Assembly: GCA_025353725.1 (NCBI GenBank)
Contig: JANXOF010000081.1
Span: 1-64,000 of the forward strand
Length of the DNA: 64,000 nucleotides
Direction of reading: 5' to 3'
Source of the DNA: Polyangiaceae bacterium
Lineage (GTDB): Bacteria > Myxococcota_A > Polyangia > Polyangiales > Polyangiaceae
Each line of letters starts with the position of its first letter. Positions within the stretch are counted from its first letter, which is position 1. A program made the translations under genes and the position numbers. Below the pieces are notes generated by a model. That model made no database searches. It was not told where the DNA came from and was given only the letters and a program-made list of their open reading frames with translations. Of this stretch, positions 47,775 to 57,836 are shown one piece after another.

Positions 47775-49742
47775 GTGGGGAGCGACGGAGACCAAAGCAA
47801 CTCGAGCGATTCGCAAGAGGCGGGTGCGGGCTACGATACCGGAGTTCACCCGAAGTTCGCGGCGGGCCTCCGGCGATGGCTTCGCGACTACCTGTTTGGC
47901 GACATTCCGACCTTCGGTGTCGCGCTCGTTCCGTATTGTTTTCTGTCGATGCTTCTCTTTACTCGGCATCCCCGAACGAACTTTATCTTCGACGAGCAAG
48001 AGGCGCTTCTCGCCAATCCTTACGTGCGAAGTATCGCCGATGCTCAGCCAAAGTTTCGCTGGGTCGATGCGTTCTACAGAGATTTTTGGGGACTCGGGCC
48101 TGACCGAAGTATCGGCTCTTACAGGCCCATCCCGGACCTCGTGTGGCGTGCGCTCTGGGGTCTCGGTGCCCGCGAGCAGACTCCATTTCTCCACCATTGG
48201 ATCAACGTCCTCTTCCACGGAATGAACGGCGCGCTCGTCTGCGTCGTCGCGTTTCAGCTCACGCGAAACCGCAGGACGGCATGGCTTGCCGGGGCATGCT
48301 TTACGGCGAGCGCTGTCCTCACGGAGGCCGTCAGCGGCGTCGTCGGGATCTCCGACGTGCTCGGCGCGACCGGCGCGCTTCTCGGGCTTCTTGCGCTCTC
48401 CCTGCGTCTGCCGTGGATGGCACTCGGAGTCTTCTTCGCGACACTGTTTGGCCTTTATTCGAAAGAGAGCGCGCTGTGCTGCGTGCCACTTTTGCCATTC
48501 ACGGCACTCCTGGCGGCGCAAATTCATCATCCCGAAAAGCCTCGACGTTGGCTCCGTGCGACGTTTGCGTTCGTCGGCGCAGCGGGCGCGTTCGTGCTCT
48601 ACGTCGAGGCACGCAGGCGCATGTTTCCGACGCCGCTACCCGCCGAACTCGAGATCGAAGCCAACACGGGAAAGCCGCTTACAGCGCGTGTTTTTGCGAC
48701 TCTTTTACGTTGGTACGCGCAGCCAAACTTACCGAAAGACCCGCTCAACAACCCGCTGGTCAACGCTCATGGTCCACTCCGCATCGCGGGTGCGTTGCGC
48801 GTTTACTTTCGCGGACTCGAACAGCTCGTGTTTCCCTATCCACTCGCAGGCGACTACTCCGCGCCGCAGGAGCCGGTTCCGGACGGCGTCGTGTTCCCGG
48901 CGAGCCTTGTCGGCGCGGTGCTCTTCGTTGTGCCGGCGCCGCTCGCAGCCTGGCTCGGGGTTCGTGCGTACCGACGCTGGAGCCCGTACGCATGGGCAAT
49001 CGACATGTCGCCCGTCGTCGGGCTTGCGTGCGTATGGGTCGTGCTTTCGTACTTTCCGGTCTCGAATATCCCCGTGCTCCTTCCGACCGTCCGCGCGGAG
49101 CGTTTTTGGTACCTTCCGGCGATAGGCTCCAGCCTCCTCCTCGCGATCGCGTTTTCAGCGGCTCTGGATAAATTCGTTCGTGGTTCTCTCGCGCGTACCG
49201 TCGTGGTTTTGCTCATCGGTCTTTTTTTCATGGGTCAAGGCTTGGCGGCGAGGCTCCACGCCAACGATTACACTGACGATTTGAGCTTTTGGGACGCCAC
49301 GCGAAAAGCTGTCCCGCGAAGTGCGAAGGCTCATCTCAATTACTCGGTGATGAAGGGCGCGCGCGGCGATCTTGAAGAGCGGCGTGCGGCCAACGTAGTG
49401 GCGCTCGAGCTGGCTCCACAATGGCCGATGGCGAGCGTATATTTAGGAGACACGCTTTGCAGGCTTCATCGGGCCCCTGAGGCGTGGCCGCACTACCTAC
49501 GAGGGTTCGAGCTGGCGCCGAGCGACGTCAACCTCGTGGCACTCGCTATGCAATGCCTGTGGGACGAAAAAATGCTAGCCCCGGACTCCGCAATCCGCGC
49601 CGAGCTCGACGCAAGGAAGAGCGACCATCCGGGTTCGTGGGTCGAGTACTTAGCCAAAGATATTCTCGAGCACGGCGAGGAGCACAACGGCGTCGAGCCG
49701 AAGTATCGCCCTCGCGGATATAACGAGGGACCGAAGGAGTAG
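47775..49742 (+). CDS. Polytopic membrane protein with C-terminal TPR-like region (TMTC/GT-like)
   Basis: 655 aa, multiple hydrophobic segments; C-terminal NYSVMKGARGDLEERRAANVVALELAPQWPMASVYLGDTLCRLHRAPEAWPHYLRGFELAP. Confidence 0.8.
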   Translation: MGSDGDQSNSSDSQEAGAGYDTGVHPKFAAGLRRWLRDYLFGDIPTFGVALVPYCFLSMLLFTRHPRTNFIFDEQEALLANPYVRSIADAQPKFRWVDAFYRDFWGLGPDRSIGSYRPIPDLVWRALWGLGAREQTPFLHHWINVLFHGMNGALVCVVAFQLTRNRRTAWLAGACFTASAVLTEAVSGVVGISDVLGATGALLGLLALSLRLPWMALGVFFATLFGLYSKESALCCVPLLPFTALLAAQIHHPEKPRRWLRATFAFVGAAGAFVLYVEARRRMFPTPLPAELEIEANTGKPLTARVFATLLRWYAQPNLPKDPLNNPLVNAHGPLRIAGALRVYFRGLEQLVFPYPLAGDYSAPQEPVPDGVVFPASLVGAVLFVVPAPLAAWLGVRAYRRWSPYAWAIDMSPVVGLACVWVVLSYFPVSNIPVLLPTVRAERFWYLPAIGSSLLLAIAFSAALDKFVRGSLARTVVVLLIGLFFMGQGLAARLHANDYTDDLSFWDATRKAVPRSAKAHLNYSVMKGARGDLEERRAANVVALELAPQWPMASVYLGDTLCRLHRAPEAWPHYLRGFELAPSDVNLVALAMQCLWDEKMLAPDSAIRAELDARKSDHPGSWVEYLAKDILEHGEEHNGVEPKYRPRGYNEGPKE

Positions 49743-49829
49743 GCGCGAAGCGAGACATCGCATGCTTTTCTATGCTGTCAAAACGAACCTGGGGGACGAA
49801 AGCCCGGCGCCATCGTAAAGTCTCGCGCA

Positions 49830-51632
49830 GTGGCTTACGTAGATTCGTTTCGGCGCGCACTTCGGGATTTTAAGGTTTTTTCTAACCGTGCCATAGTTGG
49901 CGCGCGAGGCGCCAAAGTGACCACTCTTGCGCTGCTCGCGGGGATAGTCATCGCGGGCCGGATCGCGCTTCTCCAACTCGCGTGCCTCGCGCACCCGATC
50001 TTCGCCGGAGAGGGTCACAGTTGGCGCCAATCGTTCACGTACGGTGTGGCTTGGAACTTCGCGCACACGACGCACGACTTCTTCAAGCCACGAATGTTTC
50101 CAGAGCTGGTCAAAAATAACATTATTGCAATGGAGGCTCCGATCTACCCCTATCTGGGTGGAGCGCTAATTTCGCTTTTTGGAGATGGTGTGGGCCCGCT
50201 CCGCGTAGTCTCTTGGCTTTCGCTCGTCGTGATTGTCGTCGTCGTGTTCGTGTGGCTCGGCCAAGGTCGAGCGACGCGGAAGGAGGCATGGTGTGATCGA
50301 GCTGGATTTCTAATCGCGCTCGGAGTTTCTCCTGCAGTCGCTGTCGAGTTCCGGTCTGTCCAGCCCGATCCGATGGCCGCGGGTCTCGCGGCGGCGGCCG
50401 CGTTTTTCCTCTCGCGGTATGCGAGCCGCGAGCGGCGACGCGACCTCGCGATAGGCGCTTTTTTAGCATCGCTCGCGGTCCTCACGAAGCCCGTCGTGCT
50501 CGGCGTCATTCCCTCGCTCGCGCTCCTCGGAATCTACGGCAAGGGATGGCCGCGTCGCGTTCTTCAAGTCGCACTCGCACTCGCATTGGCACTCGCCCCA
50601 CATGTCCTATGGGACCGCTGGGCGCATCATTTGCTCAGTGACGAGATGGGTGGCTTGGTGGTCATCTCGATTGATCACAACCCAACGTTGATGCTCCAAA
50701 ACCTTACCAACGCAAGTTACATAAGAGAGGCCGTTCTCCACTTTATTCCAGACTATGCAGGCTCCTGGTGGCTGGTTCCTTCGATGCTGGCGGGCGTCTA
50801 CCGAGGGCTCGCAGACGCGCGCCTTCGGCGGCTCGGACTCGCGATGCTTCTCTGGATGCTTGTCTATACGATCGAGCTACTCGCGTTTGGCGATCGTCTC
50901 CACTCAAACGCCTATTATTTCGTACTTGCCCCTATGCCGGTACTGCTTTTTAGTGCATTCGGGATAGGAGCGCTCGTCCAAGCTCTCGACAGCGCCACAA
51001 AGCGAATGACTCCCGTGGCCTCACGGGCTGCGCTGGTGACGCTTTTGCTTCCCGTCGGACTCGTATTTTCTAGCAAAGTCGACTGGTCCATCGTCGACCA
51101 CCCCGGACTCGCGCTTGAACTGAATAGAGCCGTTTGGACAAGCGACCTACGTCTCGCACTGCTTCTGTTTGCTTTGGCTATTGCTTTCGGACTATCTACG
51201 AATGTTCGAGCTCGACGGGTACCACTCTGGGTAGGTCTACCGGTCCTCTCAGGCGTTCTCATCTCTGCGTTCTGGGCATCGCAGGATGCGGCTCAGTACT
51301 TTCGCTATTACGAGGCTAGCCGGACGCGGGGTCCTTTTAGCGGCGAACTCAAAGAGATGAGACACGCTATCAACCTGCATTCAACACCGGACGACCGCGT
51401 GATATTCGACCCCTCCGACATGGTGTTTTTCTCTTATGCCGCTCGGAATGGCTTTGCAGCTACGGAAGCAAAGAGCGCAGAGCAAGTAAGCCGCCTCCGT
51501 TCGCGCGGCGCACGTCTTTACCTTCAAAACATCCAAGCAGGAGCGACCAGCAGCGTCGTGCCACATGGTCGCCTGCTGGAGAGCAGCCCGCGTTTTAACC
51601 TGTATTGCGTTGCCGCGGACGACTGCCTCTAG
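49830..51632 (+). CDS. Polytopic membrane protein, GT39/ArnT-like family (tentative)
   Basis: 600 aa; HPIFAGEGHSWRQSFTYGVAWNF, MEAPIYPYLGGALISLFG typical of GT-C family N-termini. Confidence 0.75.
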   Translation: MAYVDSFRRALRDFKVFSNRAIVGARGAKVTTLALLAGIVIAGRIALLQLACLAHPIFAGEGHSWRQSFTYGVAWNFAHTTHDFFKPRMFPELVKNNIIAMEAPIYPYLGGALISLFGDGVGPLRVVSWLSLVVIVVVVFVWLGQGRATRKEAWCDRAGFLIALGVSPAVAVEFRSVQPDPMAAGLAAAAAFFLSRYASRERRRDLAIGAFLASLAVLTKPVVLGVIPSLALLGIYGKGWPRRVLQVALALALALAPHVLWDRWAHHLLSDEMGGLVVISIDHNPTLMLQNLTNASYIREAVLHFIPDYAGSWWLVPSMLAGVYRGLADARLRRLGLAMLLWMLVYTIELLAFGDRLHSNAYYFVLAPMPVLLFSAFGIGALVQALDSATKRMTPVASRAALVTLLLPVGLVFSSKVDWSIVDHPGLALELNRAVWTSDLRLALLLFALAIAFGLSTNVRARRVPLWVGLPVLSGVLISAFWASQDAAQYFRYYEASRTRGPFSGELKEMRHAINLHSTPDDRVIFDPSDMVFFSYAARNGFAATEAKSAEQVSRLRSRGARLYLQNIQAGATSSVVPHGRLLESSPRFNLYCVAADDCL

Positions 51633-51638
51633 AATTCG

Positions 51639-53543
51639 CTAGTCTCGTCGCGAGGTTGGCCACGTAGGGAGCGACGCCCAGCGGCGACGCGCGGATTTCA
51701 CCCCGTACCAAGTGTCGCGTACGAGGACTCCCAACAGTGCCAGCACCGCGAGAAGAGAGACCAACAGACATAGGAGAAGGAGTCGATTCTGGTAAGCAAG
51801 CGTTATCCTATGCTTACCCGCGGGTACATCCACGGCGAGCAGCTTCTCGTCACTGCGCACAGTACCGACGTTCGATCGCCATTCGGGCGCCCAGTTCTGA
51901 TTGATGCGAATCGTCGTCGACTCACTCGCGTCGACCTCGAGCTCGATGACGTTTGGAGACCATGCGATCCGTCTCACCGTCGCCTTCGAAGCGTCGACAG
52001 GATATTCCTCCGCAGGTAAGTCTCCGCGCAAGAGAGCTGATTCCGGTAGAGGATTGCCCGCGACACAATTGATGCTTCCCATATTGATGGAGGGGAAGAT
52101 GTGCGCGTCGCGCCGGTTTCCGCGGTGCTGGCGAAACGGTTGCTCAAAACTGCGCGGGCCCTCTTGCACGTAAATCTGCGCCGGCTTAATCCGCACTCGA
52201 GTGAGTAGGTCGTCGAGTGCTGGTCGTGTAACGCGGTAGGCGCAGTAAGTCGCGACAGCGACAGCCGCCCAGATAAGCGGACGAGGAATCTCACTATCAC
52301 CTCGGTTCATCCATGCGCGTGACCGTCGCCAAAGGCCACGTGCGAGCGTTGGCACTAGGTCCTCCATCCGCGTGATGCCGCGCGCGGCGCACACTACCGT
52401 GAAGAACAAAACCATGACCATGTAGCGGTCAGGAAACCGAAGCTGGGAGAAAATCGGGAGCGTTTTGAGAATATGAAACGGTGACCAAGGTCCGGTGTCC
52501 CCGCTGGCAAGTGCGAAGAAAAAGACCATCCCGCCCGCGAAAATTCCGGCTGCGACGTCCGCCAAAATGAGTCCGACGAACGCGAAGAGCAAAACCGCGC
52601 CATAGGTATCGTAGAAAGCCGAAAAGAGCGGCGGGATCTCTAGCCGTTCAATCGGCGTGAAGACGCGAGGGAATTGCCGCACGAAAGCGAGCGTTGGAAT
52701 CAGTTTGCCGCAAGAGACGAAAAGTCCGACGGCTCCAATCGTAGCGGCAGACAGGATCGGAGTGAGCCATGCGTTGGGCTCGCGCCGACGCAGTCCTCGG
52801 AGGCAGAAAGCAACCGTGAGGTACGCGAGCGTGAGCAATGCAAAAGGCGCTGGGTACGTCCCGGCCGAGAGAACAATCCAACCAAAAAAGAACCCACCCA
52901 GCAGTCTGTAACGCCATGATTCGAGGCCGCTCAAAAAGCAAAAAGCAACCCACGGTATGAGTTCGAATCCGAGAAAGTTTATCCAGCCATCGTGAATGAA
53001 GGCGACGTAGCGATCACACGTCGCAAACACGATAGCCGCGAAGCCTGACGCGATTACTGAGGCGTCGAGCCGTCGGCAAAGGCGATACATGCCCTCCATC
53101 CCCATGACGACGAGAAGTAGAATCGCTAAACGCCTTCCGTGCGCGACTCCGAACACGAGGCGCAAGAGGAAGTCCGGGCCAAGGAACGGGTCTTCGGGCG
53201 CGCCGATGCCCACCGTGCCTCCACACCAATAAGGGTTCCAAGCCGGGAGCTGTCCCCATCGGAGGAGAGTCATGCGGTCGGCCTCCTCCCATGCGTAGAA
53301 CTGGTGGTCGTCCATCCACTCGGCGAGTTTCCAGGCGTCGGTGGTGATACCTCGATAGACAACCGCGGCTATCGCCATCCAAACCGCGAAGCGAAGGAGC
53401 ACGAGCGCCGTACACTTGTCCGTCCACCGTGACGTACGCTCAGCGACAGGCAAACCGTCTTTGTCTTCGGTGGCAACCTTCGGGTCCTCGAGGGAGACAA
53501 CACGCTTGAGCCGCTCAAAAACGCTTCGGAACTCGGTTACCAT
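51639..53543 (-). CDS. Polytopic membrane protein, YfhO-like (track ORF to 53606)
   Basis: PYWCGGTVGIGAPEDPFLGPDFLLRLVFG; many TM segments; C-terminal WAPEWRSNVGTVRSDEKLLAVDVPAGKHRITLAYQ. Confidence 0.78.
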   Translation of the reverse strand: MVTEFRSVFERLKRVVSLEDPKVATEDKDGLPVAERTSRWTDKCTALVLLRFAVWMAIAAVVYRGITTDAWKLAEWMDDHQFYAWEEADRMTLLRWGQLPAWNPYWCGGTVGIGAPEDPFLGPDFLLRLVFGVAHGRRLAILLLVVMGMEGMYRLCRRLDASVIASGFAAIVFATCDRYVAFIHDGWINFLGFELIPWVAFCFLSGLESWRYRLLGGFFFGWIVLSAGTYPAPFALLTLAYLTVAFCLRGLRRREPNAWLTPILSAATIGAVGLFVSCGKLIPTLAFVRQFPRVFTPIERLEIPPLFSAFYDTYGAVLLFAFVGLILADVAAGIFAGGMVFFFALASGDTGPWSPFHILKTLPIFSQLRFPDRYMVMVLFFTVVCAARGITRMEDLVPTLARGLWRRSRAWMNRGDSEIPRPLIWAAVAVATYCAYRVTRPALDDLLTRVRIKPAQIYVQEGPRSFEQPFRQHRGNRRDAHIFPSINMGSINCVAGNPLPESALLRGDLPAEEYPVDASKATVRRIAWSPNVIELEVDASESTTIRINQNWAPEWRSNVGTVRSDEKLLAVDVPAGKHRITLAYQNRLLLLCLLVSLLAVLALLGVLVRDTWYGVKSARRRWASLPTWPTSRRD

Positions 53544-54052
53544 GTCGTTCTCGGGTTCAGTGGAGGCGTCGTTGCGGGGAGTGGATGGCCGTCGGGGCCG
53601 GGCCAATGACCGCGCAGCCCTTCGTCGAGAACCAGATATACTTGCGTAAGGCTAATCTTATATTGCGCGGCAAGGCGTCTAAACTCCACACGCTCGTAGT
53701 GACCGCGGTCGTCTTCGCGCGACCAAAGGTGTCCAGCCCACGTGTCTTGCTGAATGGCGCGTTTGCGCTCGGCCAGCTCCGCAACGGCAATTAACCCAAA
53801 AATTTCCCGGCGCGTGGGCTCGGCCAAGCGATACCGATACTCTTCTAACTCTTCGTTCGGAAGTGTCGGAAGTGGCTTTGAACCTAGAAGCGGCGTCGTC
53901 AACGCGTATCCGCTAAGTCCGAGAGCGACAGCCGTAATACCTAGGAACAAGGCGCGCGCCGTCCAGGTGGCTTTCGACTCAGGATGCCGGTCGAAGTCCA
54001 AGCGTGAGAAAAAAAATTCCAGTGTTGCCCACTCGCTTTTGTACGACGCCAC
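53537..54052 (-). CDS. Uncharacterised protein with one TM segment
   Basis: 171-aa ORF, overlaps the downstream YfhO-like gene by 7 bp; TM ALFLGITAVALGLSGYAL. Confidence 0.65.
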   Translation of the reverse strand: MASYKSEWATLEFFFSRLDFDRHPESKATWTARALFLGITAVALGLSGYALTTPLLGSKPLPTLPNEELEEYRYRLAEPTRREIFGLIAVAELAERKRAIQQDTWAGHLWSREDDRGHYERVEFRRLAAQYKISLTQVYLVLDEGLRGHWPGPDGHPLPATTPPLNPRTTW

Positions 54053-54441
54053 TGGCTATCTCTATCGGTAAACCAAGGTTCTGAACACCCACGGAACGGA
54101 TCTCGCGGACGCCCTCGGGTTGACCGTCGTTAGGCGTCGTCGCGCAAGTCGCCCCGTTGACATTCGCCGATGGGATGACGTGGCAAAGAGAGTTTGTCGT
54201 GTTACGACAGTCTTGATGCGGCCTGGCAACCGTGTGAACGTTAGAAATTGTTTGTCGACACGCGGCCAGGCATCAAGGCGCACCAGATTTCTTTCTGCGT
54301 TTGTTTCCGTTTCCGTTTCCGTTTTTGCTTCGGCACGGCATGGCTTGGGAGCCTCGCGCGAGGCCTTCACCGTGATCCGGAGGCTCGAGGCACAAGGCGC
54401 AGCAGATTGAGCGGTTCACCGGTCGTCGACGCAGGTACCGC

Positions 54442-55422
54442 GTGACGCCCCGTTCGCGAGGTGCGCTCGTGTTCGCGGCGAAAGTGACCGTGGCGACGGT
54501 TCTCATCGGGTGGCTCCTACGATCGGGCGTGCTCGACTTCAGAGCACTGAGACTTTTTGGCGACCGCCCGCTACTGCTGGTCGCAAACCTCGCGGTGTTT
54601 ATGCTCGGCGTCGGATTGGGCGCCTTAAGGTGGCGGATTCTGCTTCGACTCGCAGACGTCAAAATGCCATTTTTTCGCGCGCTTCAACTTCAACTGACGG
54701 CGGTATTCTTCAACGCTGTGGTTCCCGGAAACGTCGGCGGTGACGTCGTTAAATCCGCCTATGCCGCGCGATCGGCCTCGCCGGATAGACGGCCCACGGT
54801 GTTCCTAGTCGTCTTCGTGGAGCGGCTCTTGGGGCTCGGAGGCCTCGTGCTCGTCGCCGGTATAACAACCGTCTTGCGCGGCAATGAGCTGTGGCGAAAC
54901 CCTCGTTTACGTGAACTTGCGTTCGGCGTCGGGCTACTTGGCGTCGTGACGCTGCTCGGCCCCGCGGTCGTCGTTTTCGTAGTGCGCCGAGCTGGCGACC
55001 GACTGGACTTCTGGACAGGCGGAACCTCCAAGCTTGCAGGGCTGCTACGTCACTTGGTCGCGGCTGCTCGACTCGTGTCGGCCGGCCCGCAAAATTTAGC
55101 GCTAGCGCTAGCGCTCTCGATGGGTATGCACACGGCCGCGATACTCTTTTTCACGAGCCTTACCAATGCCATCACGCACCAGGGTGTCGCCCTCTCAGCT
55201 ATGGCGACTATCTTCCCGCTCGGTATTATCACGATGGTCGTACCTGTATCGCCAGCAGGCCTTGGCGTCGGGCACGTAGCGTTCGACAGGCTCTTCGCGC
55301 TTATAGGCCTCGAGGGCGGCGCTACCGTCTTCAATGTCTATGTCATTGGCCAGATGACCCCGTGCCTTCTCGGCGTTATCCCGTACCTAGCGCTGAAACG
55401 TGAAGGTTCGCTCCCGACCTAG
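54442..55422 (+). CDS. Lysylphosphatidylglycerol synthase TM-region/UPF0104 flippase-like membrane protein
   Basis: 326 aa; LGALRWRILLRLADVKMPFFRALQLQLTAVFFNAVVPGNVGGDVVKSAYAARSA...FVERLLGLGGL; GTG start. Confidence 0.85.
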   Translation: MTPRSRGALVFAAKVTVATVLIGWLLRSGVLDFRALRLFGDRPLLLVANLAVFMLGVGLGALRWRILLRLADVKMPFFRALQLQLTAVFFNAVVPGNVGGDVVKSAYAARSASPDRRPTVFLVVFVERLLGLGGLVLVAGITTVLRGNELWRNPRLRELAFGVGLLGVVTLLGPAVVVFVVRRAGDRLDFWTGGTSKLAGLLRHLVAAARLVSAGPQNLALALALSMGMHTAAILFFTSLTNAITHQGVALSAMATIFPLGIITMVVPVSPAGLGVGHVAFDRLFALIGLEGGATVFNVYVIGQMTPCLLGVIPYLALKREGSLPT

Positions 55423-55456
55423 GCGTCGAATTGGCTCGTTAGACCGATATCCCTCC

Positions 55457-56497
55457 TCAAATCCACTCGTCATTGAACGCCGGCAGCGCTTGGTGGGGGG
55501 GTACACTTTTCGACCGTGACGCGGCCTTGTCGGCCGCCATGGCGCGCTCGGCAATGAGAACGGCGGCGAGCGCGTCACCTCCCGTCGCGAGCTCGCCCGC
55601 GTCGCCATCAGAGAGGAACCGACGAAATTGAACCGCCTGGGCCCGAAGCGGTTCCACTTTGAGCACGCCGAACTGAATTCGGTCCGTCGTGCGGTAAAGT
55701 TCCTGCAAACCCTCAAAACTTGTGTCAACCGGCTCATTCGCCTTGAGCAAGCTGCCACCGAACAGCTCGCACGTCTGGAGCATGTAGTCGACGAAGCAGA
55801 CCCCACGCGTGCCGGTGACGCGCGCGCTCCGTATCTTTGTGGGCGTAACCCAATTGACGTGGACAGTGGCGCTCGCGCCGGTCGCAGCCACGAGGAAGAT
55901 TTCCGCCGTGTCGAAGACTCCGTCACGCCACGTCACGTGACACGTGGAATGTTCGAGCTTCACGGGTCCGACCATGCTGCGGAGAATATCGATATCGTGA
56001 ACGGCAAGGTCGAGGAGTACGTTGTTTCCCGCAAGCACCGTATTGGGATAACCGCCGACGCGCGTAAAAGCGAAGTGAATGACCGTACCGAGAAACCCCT
56101 CACGGATAATCTCTCGTAACTTGAGCACGGCGGGGTTGAATCGCTCGACGTGACCCACCGCGAGCCGCGTGCCCTTCGCGTGCGCGGCCGCAAGAAGCTC
56201 GCGCCCCTGTACGAAAGTGCTGGCGATCGGCTTCTCGATCAAAAGGTGCTTGCCCATGGCGATGAGTTCGAGTGCAAGCTTGTGGTGCGTGCTGGTGGGC
56301 GTCGCGATGACAGCAGCCTCGAAGTCTGTGTCTGCGAGTTCGGAAACGCTCCTGAAAAGCGGTACGCCCAAATCTGGTTTGACCGCTTGGGCATCGACGA
56401 CGGCGACAAGGTCGAAGCCAGGCGTCTCCTTGAGCACACGAAAGTGGTTGGAGCCCATCCGACCCAACCCAATGAGCACTACCTTGATCTTGGTCAT
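55457..56497 (-). CDS. Gfo/Idh/MocA family oxidoreductase
   Basis: VVLIGLGRMGSNHFRVLKE, AAVIATPTSTHHKLALELIAMGKHLLIEKPIASTFVQGREL. Confidence 0.92.
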   Translation of the reverse strand: MTKIKVVLIGLGRMGSNHFRVLKETPGFDLVAVVDAQAVKPDLGVPLFRSVSELADTDFEAAVIATPTSTHHKLALELIAMGKHLLIEKPIASTFVQGRELLAAAHAKGTRLAVGHVERFNPAVLKLREIIREGFLGTVIHFAFTRVGGYPNTVLAGNNVLLDLAVHDIDILRSMVGPVKLEHSTCHVTWRDGVFDTAEIFLVAATGASATVHVNWVTPTKIRSARVTGTRGVCFVDYMLQTCELFGGSLLKANEPVDTSFEGLQELYRTTDRIQFGVLKVEPLRAQAVQFRRFLSDGDAGELATGGDALAAVLIAERAMAADKAASRSKSVPPHQALPAFNDEWI

Positions 56498-56509
56498 GAA
56501 TCCTCGACG

Positions 56510-57652
56510 TCAGGCTGTGGCCACAATGGAAGAAAGCGCCGCGACGGCAGCCTCGCGCTCGTCGACGCGCATGTCGAAAAAGAGCGGCAAGTTCACGACC
56601 TTCTCACAGAAAGCCCTGGATCGAAGAAGTGCGCCATGACTGACAGCGCCCGCAGCCCGCGCTGGCGGCTGCGCATCCATAGTCTCGGGGTAAGTACGTG
56701 CCGCGCCGATGCCTGCCGCCTTTAGAGCGTCGACAACTTCCTGCCCGCGCTTGCCCTCGACCGTGAGGACGTTCAGGTACCCGTTCTCGGTGACGCCCGA
56801 CGGCGGACCGTAAACGCGGACCTTCTTGCTCAGTGCAACATCTCCCGAAAGTCGCTCGCGGTACCATGCGGCGGAAGCCCTACGTGACTCGAGGATGGCC
56901 GGGACCTCGTCAAGCACTCGCGAGATAAACGCGGCCTGCAAACCGCCCATACGCGAGTTCCAACCCACGTGAGCATAGGAGTAGTGATCGGAGCGGCCGT
57001 GGTTGCAGAGCGAGCGTAGAAAGACCTCGTGCTCCTTCGTTTGCACCGTCACGGCGCCGCCGTCCATTGCGCCGCCGACCACTTTCGCAGGGTAGAACGA
57101 GAGGGTCGCGACGCCAGCATCGGCGAGCAACGGTTTGCCATTCACCTCGACGCCAAAGCACTGAGCGCCATCTTCAACGATCGCGATCTCCCGTTCTTTG
57201 CAGAATGCACGAATATCGCCGAGCCGCGACGACGTCCAGCCGTACAGGTGAACGAGCATAAGCGCTTCGAAACGATGCGCTTCGTGCGCGGACTTCAGCT
57301 CGTCGAAACTTACCTGCAAGTCGTCAGGGTCAATGTCAACCAGCACCGGAATAGCCCCGAGCTGGGCCACCGCTTCAAACGTCGACCAAAAGGTAAGGTT
57401 GGGGAGCGCCACCTTCATGCCTCGCTTGACGCCTTGAGCCTGTAGGGCGACCAGAAGCGCGTCGGTACCGTTCGCGCAGGATACGACGAAAGGTACGCCG
57501 AGCCCGCTGGCGAGCTTTTTTTCCACGGCGCCAACTCGCGGACCACCGACGAATTCGCACTTGTCAAGGCATTCAGTCCACGCCGAGAGGACGTCTGCTC
57601 GGATGCGCTTCACAAGTCTCGTTAGGTCGATAAACGGTACTGGACCAGACAT
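56510..57652 (-). CDS. DegT/DnrJ/EryC1/StrS family aminotransferase
   Basis: VVSCANGTDALLVALQAQGVKRGMKVALPNLTFWSTFEAV, IAIVEDGAQCFGVEVNG, TLSFYPAKVVGGAMDGGAV. Confidence 0.94.
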   Translation of the reverse strand: MSGPVPFIDLTRLVKRIRADVLSAWTECLDKCEFVGGPRVGAVEKKLASGLGVPFVVSCANGTDALLVALQAQGVKRGMKVALPNLTFWSTFEAVAQLGAIPVLVDIDPDDLQVSFDELKSAHEAHRFEALMLVHLYGWTSSRLGDIRAFCKEREIAIVEDGAQCFGVEVNGKPLLADAGVATLSFYPAKVVGGAMDGGAVTVQTKEHEVFLRSLCNHGRSDHYSYAHVGWNSRMGGLQAAFISRVLDEVPAILESRRASAAWYRERLSGDVALSKKVRVYGPPSGVTENGYLNVLTVEGKRGQEVVDALKAAGIGAARTYPETMDAQPPARAAGAVSHGALLRSRAFCEKVVNLPLFFDMRVDEREAAVAALSSIVATA

Positions 57653-57683
57653 AAGTTACTCCCGTCGTACAGGCGAGAGCGGG

Positions 57684-57692
57684 ATTATACCA
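57684..57692 (-). promoter_or_regulatory. Extended -10 promoter element for the DegT-Gfo/Idh/MocA unit
   Basis: Minus strand CGCTGGTATAATCCCGCTCTCGCCTGTACGACGGGAGTAACTTATG: TG-N-TATAAT, then GGGAG RBS and ATG (57652). Confidence 0.6.
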
Positions 57693-57836
57693 GCGTTTGA
57701 AGGCGCGATAAATCGGCAAGCTCCTCTGGAGTTCATAAACCGATCTCTTCGTCGTCCACTTTGAGCTGGGCCGAACTCGTTCAACGAAGGTCTGCGCTCG
57801 GTGAAGGGCCTCAAAATCATCCGCGTGCATCGTCGA

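Noticed and set aside
54298-54330. Short tandem repeat (TTTCCG)n upstream of the flippase-like gene, possible phase-variation tract
   Set aside because: Only about three full hexamer copies and outside a credible reading frame (minus ORF 54062..54370 gives TETETET but looks spurious); too short to claim phase variation.
55098-55116. Palindromic AGCGCTAGCGCTAGCGCT repeat
   Set aside because: Lies in the coding sequence and simply encodes the LALALAL membrane segment.
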